Shown piece after piece: positions 34,872 to 43,479 of a stretch of DNA of 64,000 nucleotides (within the stretch, counting starts at the first letter, position 1; each line of letters starts with the position of its first letter). The notes beneath the pieces were generated by a model, which was not told where the DNA came from, ran no database searches, and worked only from the letters and a program-made list of their open reading frames with translations. The stretch comes from Thalassolituus oleivorans MIL-1 (lineage in GTDB: Bacteria; Pseudomonadota; Gammaproteobacteria; Pseudomonadales; Oceanobacteraceae), in NCBI RefSeq assembly GCF_000355675.1, contig NC_020888.1:1666883-1730882 (forward strand), read 5' to 3'. Position numbers and translations under genes: made by a program.

Positions 34872-37262
34872 TTAATCGTTATCCGATTTTTTATCACTCA
34901 TTTTGGCAATGGCTTCAAGGCGTCCAATGATTTCACCATTGACCGTACCTTGCGGGAATCCACCATCTTTATTTACTTCTCCAGCCTCACGATGCATTAA
35001 TATTTCAATGGCTTGATCAACATGTTTAACGCAGTGAATTGCAAATTTTCCTGCTTCAACAGCAGCAACCACTTCGTCGTTAAGAATCAAATTTCTGCGA
35101 TTAGAATAAGGGATAATAACGCCCTGTTTACCAGTCAATCCGCGCGCTGAACACAAGCGGAAGAAACCTTCAATTTTTTCGTTTACACCGCCAATGGCTT
35201 GAACTTCCCCGTATTGGTTAACTGAGCCTGTGATGGCGAAGCTTTGGTCAATTGGCGTTTGGATCAAGGCTGAAATCAAACACACTAATTCACCCAGAGA
35301 GGCGCTGTCGCCATCAATATAGCCGTAGGATTGCTCCATAGCGATATGAGCCGATATGGCCAGAGGAAATTTTTGCGCATAGCGATTACCTAAAAAGCCG
35401 CTGAGAATCATCACGCCTTTGGAGTGAATCGCTTGGCCGAGGGATACCTCGCGTTCAATATCGACAACGCCTTTGCTGCCTGGGTACACGGTACAAGTGA
35501 TGCGGGCTGGCGAACCAAAGCTGGTATCACCAAGAGACATTACGGTAAGACCATTTATTTTACCGATGGCTTCGCCGCTGGTTTCTAATAGAACGGTTCC
35601 GTCGAGCATTTGCTCAAAAAGTTTGTCGTATACGCGCCCTGTACGTTCTTGTTTTGCGGCGAGTGCGCGGTCAATATGAATCGGTTGGATTAATTCATCT
35701 TTAGCCATTAGGCGAATAAAATTCGCTTCAGCCAATAAATCAAACTGTTCACCAACACGCGCGCTTAATACGTCTTGTTGCTCTGCTAAGCGGGCACTGT
35801 AACGCACCATGCGTACCACTGCGGCACGATCTAAATCGCTATAACCTTGTTCTTCGACGCGGCTTTTTAACAGTTGCGAATAAGCCACTAAATGATCTTC
35901 AGTTAGTGTGATGTCGTTATCGAAATCGACGACAGCACGAAACAAGCGCTTAAAGTCTTCGTCGTATTCCTGAAGTAGGTAATAGATATTGCGCGAGCCA
36001 ATTAACACCAGTTTAAATTCGAGAGGAATAACCGCAGGTAGTAGTGAGGTTGTATTTAAAATGCCCATTTCAGAATAGGGCGAGTCCATTTTTAGCTCGT
36101 GTGATTGCAGTGCTCGTTTTAGTGCTTCCCATACTAACGGTTCGCCTAATACTTTATCGGCATCAAGCATTAAATAACCGCCATTCGCCTTATGTAAGGC
36201 ACCGGGACAAACACGTTGGTAGTTGGTGACCAGCGCGCCTTGTTCACTGGCATATTCAATGCGACCAAACAAATTGGCGTAGCTTGGGTGCGGCTCATAA
36301 ATAACAGGAGCGCCGCTATCTGGGTTGTGATGTGTTGCAATGTTCGGTAATAGGGATTCTTCTAAGCTGCTGCGCTTTGCGTATTCTTCACGCAAATCCA
36401 TAATGCGCTCTTCGACTAATTCCTCCAATACTAAGCTTGGTAGGTATTCTTCCATTTCATTGAGATACTCCATCACAGGTTCGTGGCTAGCAAAATCTTT
36501 ACGGATATGAGCCAACAGGGGAGTAATCGCATCGCGAATGGTTTCTTGGTTTAAACTGCGTAATTCATTACTGCTTTCGCGTTTCCATTGCGGTAATTCC
36601 GACAATTGATCGCTGAGCATTTGCTCTAATTCGGCAATATCATTATGGAAGGTTTCGCGCTCTTCTTCGCTGAGTTGTGCAAATTCGGTTTCATCCAGAG
36701 CCTTGCCTTCGCGCATTGGTGTAAAGCTAATAGCATTGGAATCTCGATAAACCGCAACTCCCCGTTTATGTGCTTCACGTTCGACAGATTCGATGGCTTT
36801 GTCGTAACGACGATTAAATACGTAGTCAATTGCTGATTTTTTTTGTTGATAGGCAGGGTGTTCTAGCGCAGCCGGAAATGTGGCTAGTAATTGATCAATT
36901 AATTCATTGATCAGTTTGCGAAATTCGCTCGCTTCATTCGGTAATAACGCCAGTGCTCTTGGTTCGCGCGGATTTTTAAAGTTGTTCATGTAACACCAGA
37001 TATCCGGTGTCGGCTGACGCTTGGCTTCGCTCTTTAAATAATCGCGGACATAGGATGAACGGCCTGTGCCCGTGTCGCCCATGACGAAAATATTATAGCC
37101 AGGTCGTTGCATGGCAACGCCGAATTGAATGGCGTTAACAGCTCGATCTTGGCCGAGTACCCCATGAAAGGTTTCTAGATTGGCGGTTGTTTCGAAGTTA
37201 AGTGCGTTGATGTCGATGTGTTGGGTAACTTGTGCGGCAGTTAATTGCGTATTTTTTGTCAT
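34872..37262 (-). CDS. Lon-like ATP-dependent protease (LonB/YcbZ type)
   Basis: 796 residues. The N-terminal AAA part has a degenerate P-loop (FVMGDTGTGRSSYV, about 60-72) followed by a long helical insert (about 150-300), then a second AAA-like section (LHKANGGYLMLDADKVLGEP) and a C-terminal Lon protease domain with catalytic Ser at about 651 (GDSASLGEL) and Lys at about 694 (VNEKIEGFF), the 43-residue spacing of classical Lon. It degrades unfolded or regulatory proteins; substrates of the YcbZ group are not well defined. It converges with the hybrid kinase. Confidence 0.9.
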   Translation of the reverse strand: MTKNTQLTAAQVTQHIDINALNFETTANLETFHGVLGQDRAVNAIQFGVAMQRPGYNIFVMGDTGTGRSSYVRDYLKSEAKRQPTPDIWCYMNNFKNPREPRALALLPNEASEFRKLINELIDQLLATFPAALEHPAYQQKKSAIDYVFNRRYDKAIESVEREAHKRGVAVYRDSNAISFTPMREGKALDETEFAQLSEEERETFHNDIAELEQMLSDQLSELPQWKRESSNELRSLNQETIRDAITPLLAHIRKDFASHEPVMEYLNEMEEYLPSLVLEELVEERIMDLREEYAKRSSLEESLLPNIATHHNPDSGAPVIYEPHPSYANLFGRIEYASEQGALVTNYQRVCPGALHKANGGYLMLDADKVLGEPLVWEALKRALQSHELKMDSPYSEMGILNTTSLLPAVIPLEFKLVLIGSRNIYYLLQEYDEDFKRLFRAVVDFDNDITLTEDHLVAYSQLLKSRVEEQGYSDLDRAAVVRMVRYSARLAEQQDVLSARVGEQFDLLAEANFIRLMAKDELIQPIHIDRALAAKQERTGRVYDKLFEQMLDGTVLLETSGEAIGKINGLTVMSLGDTSFGSPARITCTVYPGSKGVVDIEREVSLGQAIHSKGVMILSGFLGNRYAQKFPLAISAHIAMEQSYGYIDGDSASLGELVCLISALIQTPIDQSFAITGSVNQYGEVQAIGGVNEKIEGFFRLCSARGLTGKQGVIIPYSNRRNLILNDEVVAAVEAGKFAIHCVKHVDQAIEILMHREAGEVNKDGGFPQGTVNGEIIGRLEAIAKMSDKKSDND

Positions 37263-37400
37263 GTATTTGCTGATTCTTTTGAAACTATGCCTTAACAGTA
37301 TTGCGCCGATTTGTAATTGGCAAGACTAAACCTGTCACTTAGCGTTGCTTTTCATTTCTTGCTGGCGATAATTGCCGCGTTTTTGCTAAGAGGAGTGCGG

Positions 37401-37670
37401 ATGTCTATTCAACCTGAAGACAGAACCACCATGGATCTGTTTTCGCCTAGCCGACCAGGCAGGCCTAGAAGTAACCCGTACGATAGGGTGCAGCAGTCGC
37501 GGTATAACAAGCGCTCGCAGCGTATGCGTGATAAGCAATCTGGCTTTCACCGCTTAGAAGTGAAATTGCAGGCTGATGTTGTTGCCAGAGTTGACGAAGC
37601 CGCAGAAGAGCTTGGGCTTGCACGAGCGGATATTATCAATGAAGCGCTGCGCCAATGGCTGCACATGTAA
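37401..37670 (+). CDS. ybfE: LexA-regulated protein, YbfE-like ribbon-helix-helix
   Basis: 89 residues matching E. coli YbfE: DRTTMDLFSPSRPGRPRSNP in the N-terminal half and RLEVKLQADVVARVDEAAEELG then LARADIINEALRQWL, a ribbon-helix-helix-like end. E. coli ybfE belongs to the LexA regulon; its molecular role is unknown. ATG 37401 has GAGGAG upstream; the longer frame from 37317 adds a spurious hydrophobic stretch. I found no convincing CTGT-N8-ACAG box in the 138 bp upstream, so SOS control is not shown here. Confidence 0.83.
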   Translation: MSIQPEDRTTMDLFSPSRPGRPRSNPYDRVQQSRYNKRSQRMRDKQSGFHRLEVKLQADVVARVDEAAEELGLARADIINEALRQWLHM

Positions 37671-37701
37671 CTAATTTGCTGTTATAGGCTTTCATAACTA
37701 C

Positions 37702-37730
37702 TTGATTTCAATGTGAGTTTTGGATACTGT
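37702..37730 (+). promoter_or_regulatory. Possible promoter of 4.5S RNA gene
   Basis: TTGATT at 37702-37707 with GATACT (37723-37728, 15-bp spacer) or TACTGT (37725-37730, 17-bp spacer). Either would start a transcript near 37736, giving a leader of about 26 bases before the mature RNA. Confidence 0.35.
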
Positions 37731-37737
37731 ACCGGCC

Positions 37738-37753
37738 TCTTGAGCTAGCTCAA
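37738..37753. repeat. Perfect 16-bp palindrome in the 4.5S RNA leader
   Basis: CTTGAGCTAGCTCAAG reads the same on both strands and lies between the likely transcription start and the mature RNA. It could be an operator or a leader hairpin. Confidence 0.6.
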
Positions 37754-37761
37754 GACGTTAT

Positions 37762-37873
<112 letters not shown>

Positions 37874-37949
37874 TCCAAATTCCCCTGACTTTCCCTGCTC
37901 TACAAGGTATTATGCGACCTATCGGTCAACCTTGGGTTTTAAAATTTCA

Positions 37950-39974
37950 ATGAGTTATCAGGTACTTGCGCGTAAATGGCGACCACGTTTCTTTGACGAA
38001 ATGGTGGGTCAAGAGCACGTGCTAAGAGCACTCATCAATGCCTTAAACGAAGGCCGCCTACACCATGCCTATCTATTTACAGGCACCCGTGGTGTTGGCA
38101 AAACTACCATTGCTCGAATTCTTGCTAAATGTCTGAACTGCGAAGAAGGCGTTAGTGCCCGACCTTGCGGTGTTTGCGGTTCTTGTAAAGAAATTGCAGA
38201 AGGCCGATTTGTCGATCTTATAGAAGTGGATGCTGCTTCTCGCACCCGCGTTGAAGACACTCGCGAACTGCTTGATAACGTTCAGTACGCACCAACCCGT
38301 GGTCGCTTTAAGGTCTACCTGATCGACGAAGTGCACATGCTTTCTTCGCACAGTTTTAATGCTTTGCTGAAAACTCTAGAAGAGCCACCAGCGCACGTTA
38401 AATTTTTGTTAGCAACTACAGATCCGCAAAAATTGCCGGTGACTATTCTGTCGCGTTGTTTACAGTTCAGCCTCAAAAATATGACACCTGAGCGGATAGT
38501 TGAATATCTCGCACGGGTGCTAGACGCAGAGAAGTTTCAATACGAAGAACCTGCTCTGTGGTCGCTAGGACGTGCCGCTCAGGGCAGTATGCGCGATGCC
38601 TTAAGCCTAACCGATCAAGCTATTGCCTATGGCGAGGGTATTGTTGGCGAAGAGCAGGTCAACGCTATGTTAGGCACCATGGATCGCGGTCGTCTGTTTA
38701 AGATGGCGGAGGTTATGGCAAAAGCGAACGCTGCTGAGGTTATGAGTGAAGTGGCCGCAATGGCGGAACACGGACCTGATTTCGATGAAGTGTTGCAGGG
38801 GTTGTTGCATATTTGGCACCGTGCCGCTTTAGCGCAAGTGGTGCCAGATGCTATCGAGAACTCACAAGGTGATCGTGATGCTATATTGAAGCTTGGTATG
38901 GCTATGCAGCCAGAAGATTTACAGCTGTATTATCAGATTGCCCTCCAGGGTCGAAAAGATTTAGCCATGGCACCAGAGCCGCGCCAAGGTTTTGAGATGG
39001 TATTGCTGCGCATGCTGGCTTTCCGGCCTGCGCCAGATGTGGTTCCAGAACTCGATTTAGTCAGTGCCCTACAAGTGGCAACTGAAAAAAAAAAGACCCT
39101 AACGTCACAGCCTGATGTACTCAGTGCAGCTGGTACGGCTAACGAAGCTGAGACTATTCCTGTAGCAGCCGACACCGTTAGTCGATTAGAGCCCTCCGTA
39201 CCAATTGTGTCTGAAGCAGCAACGGTCGTTGTGGAAGAGGCAGTGCAGGTAGAACAACCTGTGAGTGTTGAGTCTGATGCGATTCCCCCTCTGGCAAATT
39301 CATCCGACCGTTTTGATGATGTGCCAGCATTTTCTAGCGAGCCTGCATCTAACGTTTCAGCTAATAGCCTTGATGGCGTCACACCCGAAGACAGCATAGG
39401 TGTGCCTTGGGATAATCCATCGCAAGAAGCGGGGTCAGAAAATAAACCAATTGCGCGCGGTATGGCGACCTCGTTGATGGATACGCCTGCCACTTCTGTC
39501 GCCTCGGCTATACCGGTAGCGGAGCAGCGCGGTACAATGGTTGCAACTGATACGGTATCTGTCGACACGGTTGAGCAAAGCGAACTGCCCGAATTACAGC
39601 CGCATACGTGGTGGCAATGGGTCGACCGTCTCAAGCTTGCGGGATTACCGATGGCAATCGCACGCAACAGTGCTTTAGTACAAATTGCTGACGGCGTGCT
39701 GCGTTTTGATGTCGATCCGGCGCAAGGGGCATTATTTAATGAATCTCAGCGCCTACGAATCCAAGATGCACTCAGTGCATTGATTGCTGATGTGCGTATT
39801 GAGATGGAGTTGGTTTCACCGCGAGGCGAGACTCCAGAGCAAAGACGTCAGCGCCTGCATGCTGAATCATTTTATGCGGCGAAGCAGGCGATTGAATCCG
39901 ACCCTGTGGTCAATCATATTTTGTCGGAAATGGGTGGTGCAGTTGTTGAAGAAACCATCCGTCCGGTTAGTTAA
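37950..39974 (+). CDS. dnaX: DNA polymerase III tau/gamma subunit
   Basis: 674 residues. Clamp-loader ATPase: Walker A GTRGVGKTT, zinc-binding cysteines (CLNCEEG, then PCGVCGSC), Walker B YLIDEVHML, sensor ILSRC, and domain III to about residue 370. A Val/Glu/Ser-rich linker (about 380-540) joins a C-terminal domain (PHTWWQWVDRLKLAGLP onward) that in tau contacts the polymerase and helicase. MSYQVLARKWRPR at 37950 is the universal N-terminus; a TTG 18 bp earlier is rejected. A run of ten A at 39085-39094 just after domain III could yield the shorter gamma form. Confidence 0.96.
   Translation: MSYQVLARKWRPRFFDEMVGQEHVLRALINALNEGRLHHAYLFTGTRGVGKTTIARILAKCLNCEEGVSARPCGVCGSCKEIAEGRFVDLIEVDAASRTRVEDTRELLDNVQYAPTRGRFKVYLIDEVHMLSSHSFNALLKTLEEPPAHVKFLLATTDPQKLPVTILSRCLQFSLKNMTPERIVEYLARVLDAEKFQYEEPALWSLGRAAQGSMRDALSLTDQAIAYGEGIVGEEQVNAMLGTMDRGRLFKMAEVMAKANAAEVMSEVAAMAEHGPDFDEVLQGLLHIWHRAALAQVVPDAIENSQGDRDAILKLGMAMQPEDLQLYYQIALQGRKDLAMAPEPRQGFEMVLLRMLAFRPAPDVVPELDLVSALQVATEKKKTLTSQPDVLSAAGTANEAETIPVAADTVSRLEPSVPIVSEAATVVVEEAVQVEQPVSVESDAIPPLANSSDRFDDVPAFSSEPASNVSANSLDGVTPEDSIGVPWDNPSQEAGSENKPIARGMATSLMDTPATSVASAIPVAEQRGTMVATDTVSVDTVEQSELPELQPHTWWQWVDRLKLAGLPMAIARNSALVQIADGVLRFDVDPAQGALFNESQRLRIQDALSALIADVRIEMELVSPRGETPEQRRQRLHAESFYAAKQAIESDPVVNHILSEMGGAVVEETIRPVS
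39085..39115 (+). other. Candidate frameshift/slippage site for gamma subunit
   Basis: Ten consecutive A (39085-39094, in frame GAA AAA AAA AAG). A -1 shift meets TGA at 39113-39115 after about seven codons; a +1 shift meets TAA at 39100-39102. Either product ends near residue 380-388, just after the clamp-loader domains, as gamma does in E. coli (ribosomal frameshift) and Thermus (transcriptional slippage). Confidence 0.6.
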
Positions 39975-39998
39975 TTAATCGATTGTTAGGAGAATTGT

Positions 39999-40325
39999 AT
40001 GATTAAAGGTGGAATGGGCAACCTAATGAAGCAAGCCCAAAAGATGCAAGAGCAGATGCAAAAAGCTCAAGCAGAATTGGCCGAAGCCGAAGTTACCGGT
40101 GAGTCTGGTGCCGGCTTAGTGAAAGTGACAATGAATGGTCGCCATGATGTTAAGCGCGTTGAGTTAGACGACTCCATCATGAGTGAAGATAAAGAGCTGT
40201 TAGAAGATTTACTAGCTGCTGCTGTCAATGCTGCAGTACGTAAAATAGAACAAAACAATCAAGAGCAGATGTCGAAGATGACTGCTGGAATGGGTCTACC
40301 GCCAGGTATGAAGCTGCCATTCTAA
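39999..40325 (+). CDS. ybaB: Nucleoid-associated protein YbaB/EbfC
   Basis: 108 residues: N-terminal helix [25 protein letters not shown], beta strands [21 protein letters not shown], then [22 protein letters not shown] and the Met/Pro/Gly-rich tail [10 protein letters not shown], all diagnostic. It forms a tweezer-like dimer that binds DNA. It sits between dnaX and recR as in most gammaproteobacteria. Ribosome site TTAGGAGA. Confidence 0.95.
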   Translation: MIKGGMGNLMKQAQKMQEQMQKAQAELAEAEVTGESGAGLVKVTMNGRHDVKRVELDDSIMSEDKELLEDLLAAAVNAAVRKIEQNNQEQMSKMTAGMGLPPGMKLPF

Positions 40326-40347
40326 GATCAGAGCCGACGCGTTATTT

Positions 40348-40890
40348 ATGAAGTTGCCAGCGGAATACAAAGCTCTAGTCAGCGCCTTCGATTCTCTTCC
40401 GGGAATTGGCGAACGAGCGGCAGGCAGAATGGCGCGCTGGGCTTTAAACCGAGCCGGTGGTGATGAGCTTGCGCAGGCTTTGCAGTCGGCATTGCTGAGC
40501 ATCCGCCCTTGCGAACGTTGCCAGATATACATATCCGAAGATCATTGTTCGGTGTGTGATGATCTCGCGCGGGGGCATGAATGGCTGGCGGTTGTTGCTG
40601 AGTTGGAGCAGGCGCAAATACTTTGTGATCTGGGTTATTCGGGACAATTATTTGTTTTGCACGGCGTGCTATCGCCTGTCGCTGGTGTTGGGCCTTCGCA
40701 ACTACCGTTGGCTGCCTTGCAACAGCGCGTAAGTAGCATAAAACCGAACACAGTATATTTGCTGTTAACCGGCTCTGTTGAAGGAGATGTTACCGCACAA
40801 TATCTACAGCGTTTTTTATTGGATTCTCATACGTTAATGCAGTCGTTTAGCGATTTCATAGCGCAACCGATGATTGGAGGGGCTAAATGA
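40348..40890 (+). CDS. recR: RecR-like recombination mediator, short and divergent
   Basis: 180 residues against about 200 for E. coli RecR. Present: helix-hairpin-helix FDSLPGIGERAAGRMARWAL, zinc finger CERCQIYISEDHCSVC, and a Toprim-like region (FVLHGVLSPVAGVGPSQL, TGSVEGDVTAQYL). Altered: the Toprim acidic residue in VVE-x-P is Ala (VVAELEQ), and the C-terminal block GxPxGGELE-x-D with its closing helix is absent, the protein ending in MIGGAK. No frameshift in the following bases restores it, and the gene overlaps rnd by 4 bp. RecR acts with RecO/RecF to load RecA at gaps; activity of this version is uncertain. Confidence 0.82.
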   Translation: MKLPAEYKALVSAFDSLPGIGERAAGRMARWALNRAGGDELAQALQSALLSIRPCERCQIYISEDHCSVCDDLARGHEWLAVVAELEQAQILCDLGYSGQLFVLHGVLSPVAGVGPSQLPLAALQQRVSSIKPNTVYLLLTGSVEGDVTAQYLQRFLLDSHTLMQSFSDFIAQPMIGGAK

Positions 40891-42059
40891 GCCGCCTTGA
40901 TATACCGGAGCCACTGTGGATTGCAGATCACGACGCTCTGACTGATGCCTGTCGACAATGGCTGACAGAAGACTACCTAGCCGTTGATACCGAATTTGTA
41001 AGAACGACGACGTTTTATCCGCAAGCAGGTTTAATTCAAATAGCGGGAGAGAAGGGTTGTTACCTTATTGACCCTTTATTGATCAAGGATTGGACCCCGT
41101 TTGTTGAGGTATTGCAGGCGCCTACTGTACTGAAAGTATTTCACGCGTGCGCCGAAGATTTAGAAGTTTGTCGACGTTTGACCGGCGTTATTCCGCGCCC
41201 ATTGGCGGACAGTCAACTAGGCATAGCACTAGCGGGGCATGGGGGCTCTATGGGCTTCCAGCGCGCAGTGATGGCGTTGCTAGAGATTGATCTACCCAAA
41301 GAAGAAACGCGCTCCAACTGGTTGCATCGTCCTCTGCGTCCAGAGCAAGTAGATTATGCGGTGGCAGATGTTCATTACTTGTATCAGTTGTACCCTGTAT
41401 TGCGTCAGCAGTTGCGAGATCTCGGGCGAGAAGAGTGGCTAGCGGAAGATTGTACGCGTTTACTCGACGCATCTGATCAGATTGATGATTCGTATCTAGC
41501 CTTGTATCGCAAGGTTAAGTTGGCTTGGAAGTTGCGCCCGCAAGAGCAATATATATTGCAGCAACTGACTGTATGGCGCGAACAAGAAGCACGTAATCGT
41601 GATGTTCCACGAAATAAGGTTGTCGATGATAATTCACTGTGGAATATCGCGCGTTTTAAGGCTAAAAATCGCGATCAATTGGTGAAGGCAGGTGTTAAGC
41701 CGCCGATCGTTCGTGACGCTGGCAATATTTTGTTGAAAATTGTCGAAACGGCGATGACCAAAGATGAGGCCTTTTGGCCAGAGCAGCTTGATCGTCCCTT
41801 ATCTCCGATCGCCGCGCAATCGATGAAAGATCTAAAAGATGCCGTGACGCTCACGGCCGAGCAGCTCAATATACCAACTGAGCTGTTGGCTAATAAACGC
41901 GCACTTGAATTTGTAGTGCGCTCTGGGTATCACGACGGTCAATACCAGCTTCCCGAAGTGCTAAGTGGGTGGCGTAAGGATGTAATTGGCCAAACTTTAT
42001 TGTTAATGATGACGCAGGGTGTAGCTGCGAGCAAAGTGGAAAAAAGCAATCATGAGTAA
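40887..42059 (+). CDS. rnd: Ribonuclease D
   Basis: 390 residues. The 3'-5' exonuclease domain carries DEDD-type residues: Asp and Glu in LAVDTEFVRTTTFYP, Asp in FHACAEDLEV, and Tyr/Asp in VDYAVADVHYLYQLY. One or two HRDC-like helical domains follow (about 210-380). RNase D trims the 3' ends of tRNAs and other small RNAs. It overlaps recR upstream and ycgL downstream by a few bases, so the four genes recR-rnd-ycgL-ycgN are one unit. Confidence 0.94.
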   Translation: MSRLDIPEPLWIADHDALTDACRQWLTEDYLAVDTEFVRTTTFYPQAGLIQIAGEKGCYLIDPLLIKDWTPFVEVLQAPTVLKVFHACAEDLEVCRRLTGVIPRPLADSQLGIALAGHGGSMGFQRAVMALLEIDLPKEETRSNWLHRPLRPEQVDYAVADVHYLYQLYPVLRQQLRDLGREEWLAEDCTRLLDASDQIDDSYLALYRKVKLAWKLRPQEQYILQQLTVWREQEARNRDVPRNKVVDDNSLWNIARFKAKNRDQLVKAGVKPPIVRDAGNILLKIVETAMTKDEAFWPEQLDRPLSPIAAQSMKDLKDAVTLTAEQLNIPTELLANKRALEFVVRSGYHDGQYQLPEVLSGWRKDVIGQTLLLMMTQGVAASKVEKSNHE

Positions 42060-42336
42060 AATTTTGTGCGACGTCTTCAAGACAAAAAAGAAAGACGAAA
42101 TGTATCTATACGTCACGCGTAAAGATGCATTTACTCGCGTACCTGAAGGGTTAATGACCATGTTTGGCAAGCCAGAGTTAGCAATGACCATGATCTTAAC
42201 TCCAGAAAAATCGCTTGGCCGAGCGGATACAGAAAAAGTGTTAGCAGCGCTCGAAGAAAAGGGGTACTACTTGCAAATGCCACCGGCAAAAGAACCTTAC
42301 ATGCTCGATCTATTTTGCAAAATTGATAAAGAATGA
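42052..42336 (+). CDS. ycgL: YcgL domain protein
   Basis: 94 residues with the YcgL fold: MYLYVTRKDAFTRVPEGLMTMFGKP, followed by MILTPEKSLGRADTEKVLAALEEKGYYLQMP. The function is not established; the family is confined to gammaproteobacteria and is nearly always beside rnd, as here (8-bp overlap). Confidence 0.93.
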   Translation: MSKILCDVFKTKKKDEMYLYVTRKDAFTRVPEGLMTMFGKPELAMTMILTPEKSLGRADTEKVLAALEEKGYYLQMPPAKEPYMLDLFCKIDKE

Positions 42337-42773
42337 GCCATCAACCTTTTTGGGAGCGCAAGACGCTGGGTGAAATGACGTCTTCTGAATGGGAGTCGTT
42401 GTGCGATGGTTGTGCGCTGTGCTGCCTACATAAGCTCGAGGACGATGAAACCGGCGAGGTATATTACACCGATGTTCATTGCCGTTATTTAGATACGAAC
42501 AATTGCCAATGCACAGAATACCAGCAACGCAATACGCTCGTGCCTAGTTGCGTTTGGTTAACACCGGATCAAGCTCAGACTTTTTTTTGGCTGCCAGAAA
42601 CCTGCGCCTACCGTTTACTGGCGGAAAAAAAGCCGTTGTATGATTGGCATCCTCTGATTTCAGGTACGAAAGAGTCGGTACATGAAGCTGGAATTTCGAT
42701 GCGCAACAAGGGCATAGCCGACAATTTAATTGACGAAGACGATTGGCAAGATCGCATCATATGGAAAGCATAA
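42333..42773 (+). CDS. ycgN: YcgN, Cys-cluster protein (UPF0260)
   Basis: 146 residues. The metal-binding pattern is intact: LCDGCALCCLHKLED near residue 25, then Cys in DVHCRYLD and NNCQCTEY, and the C-terminal VPSCVWLTPDQ. Family members probably bind iron or zinc; the role is unknown. ATGA overlap with ycgL. Confidence 0.93.
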   Translation: MSHQPFWERKTLGEMTSSEWESLCDGCALCCLHKLEDDETGEVYYTDVHCRYLDTNNCQCTEYQQRNTLVPSCVWLTPDQAQTFFWLPETCAYRLLAEKKPLYDWHPLISGTKESVHEAGISMRNKGIADNLIDEDDWQDRIIWKA

Positions 42774-42774
42774 C

Positions 42775-43143
42775 GTGGATAGTGTAATAACGTATGGCCA
42801 ATTTTGGCTGTTGTATTTAGTTTCAGCGCTAGTGGCGTATTGGTGCTGGGGAAAATTACTTTTTTGGGTGAAAACGCCGGGTGTCGGCTACTACTTATTC
42901 AGTTTGATCGGTGCGGTGCTTATCTTTACGCCGGTTCCTATTGAACAGGGTTCTATGTATTGGGCGCCAGGTTTTCTTGTGGTTGCCTTTACGTTTTTAA
43001 TCAGTGGGCCAGAGTCTATTAACTACTGCATTCCGTGGTTTGCAGCCGCATTGGCTATTGGTGCTGTCGTGTTGGGGGTGGGCTTATTGGTTTCTCTTAT
43101 CCGCATGAAAGATGTCAGCGACGACTCAGAAGCTGGAGTATAG
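42775..43143 (+). CDS. Small inner-membrane protein
   Basis: 122 residues with three or four hydrophobic helices (WLLYLVSALVAYWCWGKLLFW; GYYLFSLIGAVLIFTPVP; FLVVAFTFLI; FAAALAIGAVVLGVGLLVSLI). GTG 42775, with GGAAAG upstream, is preferred over an ATG 45 bp earlier inside ycgN. The MCP-signal-domain-like proteins next to rnd in some relatives are absent. Function unknown; probably the last gene of the recR-rnd unit. Confidence 0.72.
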   Translation: MDSVITYGQFWLLYLVSALVAYWCWGKLLFWVKTPGVGYYLFSLIGAVLIFTPVPIEQGSMYWAPGFLVVAFTFLISGPESINYCIPWFAAALAIGAVVLGVGLLVSLIRMKDVSDDSEAGV

Positions 43144-43479
43144 TCGTTTTTATCTGAAACGACGCCTGTAGTGGCGTCGTTAGTCTAGGCGGTAAATCCT
43201 ATCTTTCGGCCGCCAATTTCTTCTTGTTTATTTCATCAATCTCTCTGATTTTCTTTCTTTTTTACTGCTCGCTTGTTTAATAAATGATCGGTTAACTGAT
43301 TTATTTATTACTTTTCTGGCTAACCAGTAAAACTTTGCTAGTTTTATTTAGGCAGGTGTTGTTGATTTCATGGCGTATCGCGTCTGAATTTCCGATACCG
43401 CACTAACGTAAATATCTATCAGGGGAGCTGTTCATAGGATTTGGGGCGTTACCGAATCAATGAACGAGAGGTTGGGACC
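43144..43479. other. Gene-free stretch with a hairpin
   Basis: Contains the hairpin AACGACGCC / GGCGTCGTT (43158-43181, six-base loop) right after the small membrane gene; it lacks a T run, so termination is likely weak. The rest is AT-rich and should hold the promoter of the next gene pair, which I could not pin down. No open frame of note. Confidence 0.55.

Noticed and set aside
37263..37400. LexA box upstream of ybfE
   Set aside because: No CTGT-N8-ACAG or close variant seen, despite the family name.
38933..39667. 244-codon frame on the minus strand inside dnaX
   Set aside because: Lies wholly opposite the well-supported dnaX linker, has biased Ser/Thr/Gly content and no ribosome site.
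40800..40890. Frameshift hiding a normal RecR C-terminus
   Set aside because: Reading on in the other frames gives no GxPxGGELE-like block before rnd starts, so the protein is short as it stands.
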